A stretch of DNA of 21,430 nt, taken from Priapulus caudatus (lineage: Eukaryota; Priapulida; Priapulimorpha; Priapulimorphida; Priapulidae). This document shows, in pieces, positions 8,801 to 18,900 of this stretch. Position numbers and translations under genes: made by a program. Below the pieces are notes generated by a model. It did no database searches. It was given only the letters and a program-made list of their open reading frames with translations, and had not been told where the DNA came from. Position 1 is the stretch's first letter, and each line of letters opens with the position of its first letter. Location: the NCBI RefSeq assembly GCF_000485595.1, contig NW_014577668.1:100708-122137 (forward strand), given 5' to 3'.

Positions 8801-8909
8801 AGCCAAGGTGAACACGCTGATCAGACCCGACGGCCAGAAGAAGGCGTACGTTCGCCTTGCTCCAGATTACGACGCACTAGACGTCGCCAACAAGATTGGC
8901 ATCATCTAA
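5851..8909 (+). CDS. RPL23A: ribosomal protein L23a (uL23), complete, 4 exons
   Basis: Exons 5851-5896, 6300-6439, 7398-7555 and 8648-8909 splice in one frame to 201 residues, ATG to TAA. Residues from about 95 to the end match eukaryotic RPL23A almost throughout: [60 protein letters not shown] and the terminus DVANKIGII. uL23 sits at the exit of the 60S peptide tunnel and helps dock the signal recognition particle and nascent-chain factors. The N-terminal third (Lys/Ala/Pro/Thr-rich) makes the protein longer than human RPL23A (156 residues), as in insects; this extension is typically poorly conserved. The start has A at -3 and G at +4. Exon 2 has three tandem acceptors (TAG-CAG-CAG), so products may differ by one or two alanines. 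Intron 2 carries a transposable element (6641-6826) and a dispersed repeat. Confidence 0.97.
6019..6173 (+). other. candidate alternative/cassette exon in RPL23A intron 1
   Basis: A strong acceptor (GTTCCTTCACAG, ending 6018) is followed 155 bases later by a fair donor (GCAG|GTTAGG, GT at 6174). If spliced to exon 1 it gives Gly-Ser-Ile-stop at once, a poison exon. An internal ATG at 6110 opens 21 codons, [16 protein letters not shown]..., hydrophobic like a signal peptide. It leaves the donor in phase 1, the phase exon 2 needs, so an alternative first exon would put a signal-like leader on the RPL23A body. No transcript evidence is available. Confidence 0.3.
6300..6439 (+). CDS. RPL23A: RPL23A exon 2
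   Basis: Encodes the variable N-terminal extension ([16 protein letters not shown] ... KKDGKDKSQ). The acceptor could be used at 6297, 6300 or 6303, all in frame. Donor CAG|GTAAAA, phase 0. Confidence 0.88.
6641..6826. mobile_element. fold-back MITE-like element with telomere-like core, 11-bp TSD
   Basis: A 186-bp element inside RPL23A intron 2. Terminal arms 6643-6665 and 6800-6822 are inverted with one mismatch (GTGGCT.TATGCCCGGCAG). A further perfect 20-bp inverted pair lies inside (6669-6688 and 6756-6775). The centre holds CCTAACCCTAACCCT (6700-6714). Both flanks read TTTAAAAATCT (6630-6640 and 6827-6837), an 11-bp direct repeat expected of a target-site duplication. No coding capacity. 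A 9-11 bp duplication is typical of Mutator-like elements; that assignment is inference. Confidence 0.75.
7028..7265 (+). repeat. dispersed repeat, copy 2, with palindrome
   Basis: 7151-7265 matches 408-526. The sequence just before it has several GG(A)CCAT words and a perfect 11-bp-arm palindrome, TCAATGGTCCG-GA-CGGACCATTGA (7100-7123), and probably belongs to the same element. It sits in RPL23A intron 2. Confidence 0.7.
7398..7555 (+). CDS. RPL23A: RPL23A exon 3
   Basis: Encodes [15 protein letters not shown] ... KSAPGRNR, the basic segment leading into the globular uL23 fold. Acceptor ACAACAG; donor AACAG|GTATAT, phase 2. Confidence 0.96.
7556..8647 (+). other. RPL23A intron 3
   Basis: A 1.1-kb intron. 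It contains a doubled CCGCGG word (7927-7942) in a stretch typical of dispersed repeats, a TG-rich stretch near 8155-8178, and repeated GTGATCGAT words near 8210-8226. No C/D-box snoRNA with matching boxes and end stem is visible, although vertebrate RPL23A introns host some. Confidence 0.6.
8648..8909 (+). CDS. RPL23A: RPL23A exon 4
   Basis: Encodes the conserved C-terminal domain from [19 protein letters not shown] to NKIGII and the TAA stop. Acceptor TCATTTGCAG. Confidence 0.98.
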
Positions 8910-8953
8910 GCCAGTTTTGGCATTTGTGTATAGCGGGATGATTGGAGTTGCTA

Positions 8954-8959
8954 AATAAA
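8954..8959 (+). terminator. RPL23A polyadenylation signal AATAAA
   Basis: The canonical hexamer is 45 nt after the stop codon, giving a 3' UTR of about 65 nt. Short UTRs are usual for ribosomal-protein genes. Confidence 0.85.
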
Positions 8960-9084
8960 CAACATCAGGAAATGTCACGGCTACGTCTATGTTAGTGTTA
9001 ACGTCAAAATCGTTATAAAATATACAACTAACAACAACAGCTACAAACAACTTCACGGCCGCCTGATGTATATGAAAAAAAATT

Positions 9085-9612
9085 AACATTTTTAATATAA
9101 AAAAATGCAATAATATTTACAACTGCAATTTGTACACTGATCCATATTTGCACACATCACATAACTGCATTGAAACATTAAATGAAGTCACATCAATCAT
9201 ATTTCAAGGAGCAAATATTACTATATGTATCTACAGACCAGGTGAATATAATGTCGCCTTGTAAAGTGTCAGCATAACGTCATTGCACAGGAAGAAATTG
9301 GTTGTGGAGGAGGTGTTTCAACGTTATCAAAATTAGTCGCTTGCTGGTCTATTGAATGGCATAGAGGGGTAAAAATTTTGTTAACTTATTATAACAGGAG
9401 TTTTGTGGCATGCAAATAGGTGAATGTAATACTGGTTTTTCAATTCACAGAATTTTTTCACAGGCATTACAGTCAATGAAATTTACATTATCAACCCTTG
9501 AACAGTGCACCGTATTCATGCTGATACACCAAATCACCATTTCAAGATATAAATATACACAGTTGACCCAGAGATAGACATTGAGATTGCACGTAATATC
9601 ACCATCTGAATC
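9085..9612 (-). other. 3' UTR of the zinc-finger gene
   Basis: Minus-strand sequence after the TAG stop at 9615-9613. The likeliest poly(A) signal is ATTAAA at 9096-9091 (minus strand), so the two convergent genes end about 100 bp apart. No canonical AATAAA is seen nearer the stop. Confidence 0.45.
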
Positions 9613-9930
9613 CTAACATTCCTCTGTGGCTTCTTGAGTGACGATGGACTCGACTATCTGTCCCGCATCATTAACAATGACCTGCGATGCGTCACCGATC
9701 CCAGCCTCCCCCGCTTCCTGACCGACTTCCGCAGAGTTGTCATATCCGGTCACGTACACCTGTTCCTCAGATTGGTCGCTGATTAGCAGCTGTTCGCTTG
9801 TCGTCTGGTCAGAGATGACCAGCTCTCCCTCGTGCAGGTAGACTTTCCCGCTCATCTCGTCCCCTCCGTCCAAGATGACGTGCCCGTCCTGTAGCTCGAC
9901 GAACTCTCCGTCCTCTCCTTGTATAACGTA
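9613..9930 (-). CDS. zinc-finger gene, last coding exon 20
   Basis: 105 residues, YVIQGEDGEFVELQDG ... VTQEATEEC, with repeated ISDQ motifs and many acidic/hydrophobic alternations as in transactivation tails. Acceptor CCCCCGCAG; TAG at 9615-9613. Confidence 0.87.
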   Translation of the reverse strand, partial: YVIQGEDGEFVELQDGHVILDGGDEMSGKVYLHEGELVISDQTTSEQLLISDQSEEQVYVTGYDNSAEVGQEAGEAGIGDASQVIVNDAGQIVESIVTQEATEEC

Positions 9931-12900
9931 CTGCGGGGGAACGAGCAAACACGTGCCGCGCATTAGACGCAAAATCTAGACGTGGATGGAGACTACGATG
10001 CATGTACGTATTGGGAGCGTTTGCGCAGATTGATAGATACCTTGCCATCCTCCGTCTGCAATATTATTGGGCCATCAATGTTCTCCACTTGATCACCCGA
10101 GCCGCCATCCTCTGACGTGTGCACTTCAATTACTTGTTTCGCACCATCAGCCCCACCTGTCTGAATCTATCACGTGTGTAAGTGTAAAAACTTCATCAGG
10201 CAATAGTGCACGCACCAGAAGGAAAAGTCTTGAGCACCAGCTTTCATACGTGTAGTTTGATTACTTATAAATTGACACCCTAGATGTATAATTGTACTGT
10301 ATAACATTTCATAATTTCAAAACTCAGCGAATAGCTCAAATCTCAATAGTTTTCTAAACAAGGTGATGGTAACTTTAAAGTATTTGGCAAGCTTCCTAAT
10401 TTGTTTAATTTCTGCTTCCAAAATAATTGTAGCAGCATATACAATCACACGATTTTACAAGCAAGTGTAGCTTCTCACACCTGAAAAGAATCACTTCACG
10501 ACAGTGTTGCTTACATTGCGTAATATCACATATTAATTCTATAGAACAAACAACTCGCTATACATAGTTTCACGTACCTCGGACATGGCGAGAAGTTGCA
10601 AAATGGCTTGAGCATTCTCCTCCGGTAGAACTGTAATCTCGGTGACATTTGTCAACTCCTCTTCCCCTACCTCCCCCTCCGTAACTCCATCTCCTGAAAC
10701 CACTGTCACCATTTCACCTCCATCTGGCATCTCCACTACGCCGCCACCCTGCAAACAAACCAACACAGCTGCATGTACGTGTAGAATGAAATAACGACAA
10801 AACAACGACAGGTGAGAGAGGTCCACTTCCAAAATCAAGACACGAAATGGCAACGTGAAATAAACACTGCAGCATTCACTAGCATGTGGTGGCGTTTGAA
10901 ATTTTACGGAGCCTCATCCGACTGAGATTTTTGCTGGGGACAACAGAAGACCTTTACACTATTATGCAATTTAATGTAAACTCATACAACATAATAACCA
11001 ATAACATTCGATTAAACACGTTTGGCCACTTTGGGATATGACTTCTCTATATAGTGAGAAAGGGGAAAAACAGAAGATGCTACCTCATCAGTCAGCGTCT
11101 CTGTGATCTGAACACTGTCCCCGTCTGGGTGCTTCTGTGCAACGTGTCGACGCATATAGTCCTTATTCACTGTCGTGTAGCAGCAGTAGGGACATCGATG
11201 CACCAGCTCACTCTCGGGATGTTTTCGCATCAGGTGGACCCTAGGAGACAATGCAGTTGCTATCGATGAAAACGATACAAAACTAGTCACTTTATCACAT
11301 GCTGTGCACACCTATATAAATTATTCTGTGACAAACCTTAAAATGATTCAATAAAAAAAGACAATTCATGCAATGTATGCCAGTTTTAAAAGTGATAAAT
11401 GCCTCATTCAAAATTGAGTAACTCTTCCATAACAGTCAATCACAGACAGACAGGATAAAAAGACAATTGTAATCAAAATATCATGTGTAAACTGTTAGTT
11501 TTAGCTGGTGCATTGCTTCTCACGTTATGCCACAACATGGCGATCACATCTATGTAACGAACCTGAAGGGTGTTGCCTCGGTCGTGTCCCAGGGGCAGTA
11601 GGGGCAGAGGTAAGGCCGGAAACCCGCATGCCGACGTTTGTGACAGCGCAGTGAGCTGCGATGACTCGTCGTGAAGTCACACTGGTCGCATCGGAATGGT
11701 TTTATTCCTGAATAGTGAATATGCGCGTACGGAGCACACCAAAGCAAGCTTATAATATAAAACTATATATTACTATATATAATGAGTGTCAATGACACTG
11801 TAGCTCACCTTGGGTGTGATAGAAGAGGGAGGGGGGATATATAAAGTAAGAGTATATATGGGAGAACTCCCATTGTATAGCATATCTCCCATTATATACT
11901 CTTGATAATGATATATGCATAAGTTTTGATGTGAAAATAAGTTCTGATATATATATATCTGAAAGTCTGAAATCTTGACGAGAGATGGTGCTACTCCTAA
12001 ATGATTGCCATTTTGGTTTACGAATATCGCGCAAATAAAAACAATAAAATATTCCAGTCAAATTACTGTAACGAAGAATCTAAAACACAATATTACACGT
12101 ATATAGGTATGATTGTAGAGTTGTTGACTAGTTAGACGAAATAAACATAATAGGACGTTGTCATCTCTCCCATAGGAGTAACAACTGTTTTGGAGCTAGC
12201 CTTACATATTCACATACAAAAATTTAACAAAATCGAATGAATTTAGATGGCCATTTTCATTTTTGCCAAAAAGTGGGCGTGGCTCGAAAGTAGGTCGACT
12301 GGCGTGCTCCAAAATAGGAAGTTCAAATCTCTCCCATAGGAGTAACAACTGTTTTCAATTTGAAACATGTGGGTCAAACGGTTCTTGGCGATGTTAAGGC
12401 GAGCAAAAAATAAAACTATTGTTAGTTTAAAGTTTCCTCGATATAAGTTATATCAAGGAAACGTTCAACTAACAATGCAGCGGAGTAGATTCACAAACAC
12501 AGGAACCGGTATAATGCTATATGTGTAGCCATCTGTTGAGACAGAGTTCAGTTTGTTTACACCAACGTTGAACAAACAGTAGATGAAATGTTGAAACATG
12601 TTGGACAGAGAACTTCGTGTTGCAGTTCACTATGACTATAGTTTCCACGATGTCCGTCCTACCTTTATGGATAGTCGTGTGCACCTGCATGGTTTCCTTC
12701 CGGCGAGTTTTGAATCCACAGATCTCACATACAAGCTCTACTCCCAGGTGTACACACGTAATGTGTTCCTTCAGGTGAGTGTCACACTTAAACCCAATCC
12801 TGTGAGAGAAGATAACAAGTTGACGAAATCAATCATCGGATACATTGTCAGGAATTCGAAAACTCACGATAACTATGTTAGTTTAGTACTACATACTATT

Positions 12901-15900
12901 AGAGTGCCAGCACCTGTTAACATTTATCTGCTTCAAAAGCTCCCACTGCTGGTGTGCAGGCGCCACGCTGGCTGGGAAATATACAGACTATGTACGTAAT
13001 AAACACGGACTCGCCGAGATTAGACAGTTCTTAATTGGCAGTCCGTATGTAGTCTGTGGTTAGCACACAGGAGTTTGTATATAATTTGCTACGGACTGTA
13101 ATTAGCTCAGGAATATTCCATAGCTCTCCGTGCGTTTTGCATCATTTCCGTGAATAGTCCATGTTGTATCCGTATATTTCAGTTCATAGTGTGTGCATGT
13201 ACCTGCAGGGGCGTGTACAGGATTTGGACCAAGGGGGGGGGGTCTAACCCTAACCCAAACTTGCGAGGACGCGAAGGGGGGGTCTGGGAGGCCCACCCCC
13301 AGAAAATTTTTGAAATTAGACCCCCTCAGATGCATTTTGTGTGCGAGCCCCCCCTTACACGCCCCTGACCTGCACACGGGTGGTTACATACCTTCACACA
13401 GGTGTGTACGTACCTGCATACGGGACACTGCAGCTCACCGGCCGGGCCCTTCAGGTAGTGCGGCCCGTGATAACGCTCGTGGTTCTTCATGAGCTTGTAG
13501 CTCTTGAACATGCGATTGCATATCGTGCACTTGTAGATGAACTTGTTACTGTGCGTGCGCATGTGGTCCTCGTACTCAAAGTTGCGCTCCGACTTGAACC
13601 CGCACACGTTGCACGTCAGGATGCCCGCCTCGATGTCGTGCGTCTTCCACAGATGCCGTCGCATCACCACCCACTGGTTGGTGGCAAAGTCGCACTCGCA
13701 GCACTTGAACTCGTTGCTGTACGGCGTGTGACACTGCAACGTACGATGGGAAATGGATGGATATGGGAATAGAACATGAGGTGAAGCCTGAGCAGCAAGC
13801 AAGACGGTAAACCGAGCAGGGAAAGGGGACGATATCGTAAAGAGAGAGAGAGAGCAGCATAACAGAACATCATGGATGAATAGCACTGTAGACGGAAACA
13901 GCTATGGTGCGATAGAGAAGGAATGTCATAACCATCAGCACAAGAACCAATCAAGATTTAAATACCAGATGAAATTAATACAATTAAAAAGAGTAAAATT
14001 AACAGAAAAATAGTTCCCCACTCACCTTCTCATGTATTTCCTTCTCAAACTCAGTGAAAAAGTATTTATTGACGTGATTGAAGACACAAAAGCGCCGCGA
14101 GCATCGATAGATGCGACTCCCATCATCCAGGTGATGAAATAGAGGGCGCCGCCGCTTCTTAGCTACGTCCACAAATTCCACATCAACGGCATCTGTCGAC
14201 GAATCCTGAAAATTTTTCATACTTCTGCCAAATCTAATACTGTATACGCCATATTTTTCGCGTACAGGTATTTTCACGAATTCAGACCTGACGGACAATT
14301 TCGCGAGTGATTAATTTCGGTGACTTCCCAAATCAGTTAAGAACGGCGTGTTGTTGTTTTCGCAGTCCAATACGCATTCCCGAAATTCGCGAAAATTAGA
14401 CTACTGTGAAATATACAGCATTTACAGTAGCAGATACTACAAAAACATGCGATGCTGGCCATTCATGCGATATGATGTACGAGTATAGAATCAATGTGTT
14501 ATATACCTTCTCAAGCTGTTCTAATGCCTCCAAGCTGGGATTGTCTGGGTCTATGTTCTCAGAATCCATCTCATCTGCTTCTGGATCCAGCTCACCAGGT
14601 AATGTGTCTGTCAAGAAAGAGCAAACTTTTAGAAACGCGAATCTCAGTCGAATCGCAACTCACCAAAGTTGGACACCCATCTCTGCCTCTATCTCTTGTT
14701 ACTCGAACACATTTTCATGAAAGAATAAGAATAATGAATTAGGAATTTCACGTGTGAGTACGACTGACGCACCAGTTTTGGCTGCAATTCCGTCGGTCTC
14801 CGATTCATCCAACTTTCTGCCTTGCTCTTGCTCTTCGCTGCTGCCTCCTTGCAGTACTACAATCGTATCCCCAATTCTGTGGGAGAAGAATTTTGTACAT
14901 CATTATCATGTAGAGGTATAATGTATTACCATTGTATTCACAATAGCCTGCAATCCACTCCATATAGTACAGCATGCATTTACCCGGGTAAAAATATACA
15001 CTCGTGCGTGCGTTATTATGAAGCACACTTTTATACACTGGTGACATTTTTTGTGACACTGTGACATTCTCACTAGTTATGCTTTCACCTTCCAAGAGCA
15101 CAGAGAGAAAGAGACATTGCCATTGGAAGCATTTTTCTTAAATGGTCGGAATCACCATTCGGACGTTGTCAGGCACAACTGACCTTCTCAGTTCTCACTC
15201 AGGTCACCTGACTTGACCAGAACCAATAAGACTTTTTGGCAAGCACACTAGACCGCTCGAATACCACTCAGAGGGTAAGAAGCATGATATTATGCTTGTT
15301 AGAGGCTGGAGTGTGACGTCGTCTATAACTAATGCGCGCGACGGCTACGGTGCTGCCCCCCTCCGCACGCACCTGAACGTCTGCTCGCCGCCAGAGAGCG
15401 CCGCGAGAGCGACGGCCGCCTCGTCTCCCTCCAGCTGCTCCATTGTTTTACGCTGCAGCACCTCGTTGACGTCGGTTACGTCGATGCGTACGATCGGGCT
15501 CGGGTCTTCATCCATGTCCAGCCTGAAGCACAACACACAGCCCCGCTCACAGCCCAATAACGCACCCGGCAGTTAGATGCGATATGATATGACTACTAGG
15601 CACTTAGGATATGACTACTAGGCACTTTACAAAAAAAAAAACCCTAACCCTAACCCTAACCCTAGAAAAAAAAAAATTAAATTAAATTTAAGTGCCTAGT
15701 AGTCATATCATATCGCATCTTTCTGCTGTTTGCCCAATAACACCGTAACCATAGTAACTACTGTGAAGGCGCAGGTCAGGGTGTCAATAATTCCTAGTGT
15801 TTGTTTTAACAATCGTTGTTGGTAATTGCTGTCGTTGCATAAACGATTTCCGCTCAGGTCTCGTGGGATGACAGCACCAAGACTGGTCGGTTTTGCCAAC

Positions 15901-18900
15901 ATGGTAACACACAATAGCGGCGTCATGAAGTGTTTATATAGATAATATTATATCTCAATGCTTAAGATTCATGCAAGGTTGTTCTCATTCTAGATTTAGA
16001 TGCCTATCCAAGCTTAAATTCGAAAGAAAACATGGTTTATTTTATTCTAAATATGTGACAGGTATTCATACATACACGGTACTGCTTCACACATCCCTAC
16101 TTTAAGACAAAATACTTTGTCACTACAACAAAGCATTCACATGTACCTTGATTTACGTGGACGTCCTCTTTTCTTTTTAATTAGCACTGACGAAGGATTT
16201 AGAGTTTCCTGGGTATCAGCTCCATCTGCTGGGAAAAAACCACTTACTTAAAAAATTGTACTCCAATTCTATGATAAAGTATCCGCAATTAAAGTGTCTA
16301 AGTTTCCCAAATCAAAGCCATCTTTTTTTTTAAACCTATTCTAGGTCGATGAAGGCTCACAGATCAATTCACATCACAGTTTCTGTTGAGGATAATGCAG
16401 GACGCCGTCTCACTACAGGTAAAATTTACCTGTGCAACTCGAGTACATCAATGTGCTGGGTGAATTGAACCAACCAAGATAAAGTGCCAAATATAAGATG
16501 GATCACTCAGGCTCTACTCAAAATCCACACTCACAAACTTAGTTCTACGTAAACTTCACACTTACAATATATAGAGTTACAAGCCAAAGACACCAAACAA
16601 CTCGTACCCTGTACGCAGTACGACACCTCTAGATGCTTCGGAGGCCGACCACGCTTCTGCTTAATTGGTTTTCCGTCAGGTCCAAACACACGCTTCGGTT
16701 TCACAGGGTAAGGCGCAGCTGGATTCTTTCTTGGTCGCCCTCTTTTCTTCATCGGTGTTCCACTTTGAGTCAACTGAGATGACCAATGTACCTACAAAGA
16801 CAAGAAAGAATGAGTATGGATATGGTATTGGAGTAGGATATGGAAATGAATATGGAATGAGTAGGATGCTATTTGTATGTTTAAAGTATGGCTGCTTAGT
16901 AATGTAAATGTTAAGAAGCTTTAAATAAATTTCAGCACGGCTGTAAAAGGAACATAATCTCACCGGAATCCCCCCCCCCCAACATGATTGCATCCTAGCA
17001 AGAAATAAAGGCAATAAATCTGTGAGATTTCCGACGTGTGTCAGGTACACACGTCGGAAATCTCACAGATTTAGATCTCACAGATAGCATCTCTTTTAAT
17101 CGCAGACCGGATTACCACACGGCAAATTCCCATCCGAAAACAAACAGAAACAAGACAACTGTCAAATGCAGGTGATGACGTCAGCAAGCAACTAAGGACT
17201 GCGCACCTTTGCAGTGCCATCCCAATCTTCCTCTTCCTCAGCATCCATGTTCTCAAGCTTCACGTATGCACTGTAACCGACGTAGTCCTGCGCCAGCATG
17301 CGCGGACGCTTGCGAATGCGGCCGCTGCGCGACACGTAGGGAGCCGGTTCTGGCTCCTTCTCGCTCTCCTCTTCCTCGTCGTCAGAGTACATGCGCTTGC
17401 CGATGCTGGGGACGGGTGGGCGGGATGGCTGCACTGTGCGCTCCCTACAGCCATAAACCGATCACAACATGCGTACAGGCTACAAAGCAACAGCATTGCC
17501 ACTGGGGCATAGACAAAATGTCACCCCGCAGGTAGTTACTCAAGCATAACATGGCGTCAAGGCGGTACTTTTGGGCAAAGCTACGTACTTACCCTATTGG
17601 GTATTTCCTTGGTCGCCCCCTGCCTCGTTTAACTGGCATGATTACTGGTTGTACTGGTACCTCCAACTCGTCTTCATCAGTATCCGAACCATCTCTATAA
17701 GATAATAATGCAGAATTCGATGACAACAAGATTCACGATGATTTAACCTAGTTGAAATTCTCTGTCATCTTTAACTTAAATATAGTTTATTTTATTATTG
17801 AGTTAGAAAGTCTACTAGGTTTATGAATTACCTGTATCCAATTGATGTGCAACCACTGCATATAATGTAATGTCAAGAACGTCGCAAAACTTATTAACAA
17901 GTTGCACATTCTCTAAAAGGTTATCTTACTATAATAATTTAATAACCATATATTTAGCCAATCAAAATAAAGGAGTTACTTCTCAAGTTTGTAATGGTCA
18001 GTCTGTATATGCACTGAGATCTCCTCATGGGAATGAAAAGTTGTGTGGCAGTAGTTACACATCAGCAGCCTTTTCACAGATGCATTTGCTTCAGATGGTA
18101 ACCCCTGAAATAATATAACAACAAAACACGCTTATTGTTATTTGTTGACTAAACACATACACACACAAGTGCACATGCAGGCATGCTCTTTGGTTACATG
18201 CCGTCCACAAACTGCCAGGCATCATCACTGGGAATAGATGACTACTGGGACAGTACCCAAGAAATGGGATTTTTACACCGAATCACATATAGGTGGTAAG
18301 ACTGAAATAATGCATTCACCTGCAGCTTCACTTCCTGACAGTGTGCGTCAGTGACGTTATGCGCATCACTCAGATGCTTGTTGATGTCCTCGTGAGTGCG
18401 GAAGGTCTGGAAACACTGGTTACAGATGAGCCGATTCATCGACGAGTTGCCTTCCAACAGCTGCGCACGGACGCAAAGCAGAGATTCACGGTAACGAAAA
18501 AACAGAGAGGCGAGCGATAACTCTACGTTTCACGAGCAGGACGCAGCTACTCGCACGCTGCCTGACCGGCATTGACCATGAAGACCACAGAACAAACACA
18601 AAACACAGCATGAGATGAAGCTAACCACATAGATGTACCAACCTCCTTTAATTGGGTTTCTGTCAGTGGTAGGGCAGACTCTTCAAGATCTGGCATGCTA
18701 ATTGCCATGTCTTTAGTCTGCATGGGATCACCACTTGTATCTATGATAATTGGCACGCCTACACCCTATGATTAACAATACAAAAATAAGGCAAAGCTTC
18801 ATAATATTATTCCTGATCACATCCATAAAGGATCTGTTTACAGTTTCCATTGAATTTATACTTCAATACTGATTCACACCTACTTCCTAAAATGTGTATA

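Larger units (their letters stand above)
11708..12662 (-). other. zinc-finger gene intron 15, repeat-bearing
   Basis: A 955-bp intron. It carries a 29-bp direct repeat (12163-12191 and 12327-12355, beginning ATCTCTCCCATAGG) and a near-perfect palindrome at 12418-12476. Diverged (T)CTCCCAT words also occur near 11860-11890. It looks like the remains of one or more mobile elements. Confidence 0.65.

Noticed and set aside
12598-13772. Several plus-strand frames over the zinc-finger exons (12598-12999, 13150-13492, 13341-13772)
   Set aside because: Antisense to spliced C2H2 exons whose Cys/His pattern and splice sites fix the minus strand as coding.
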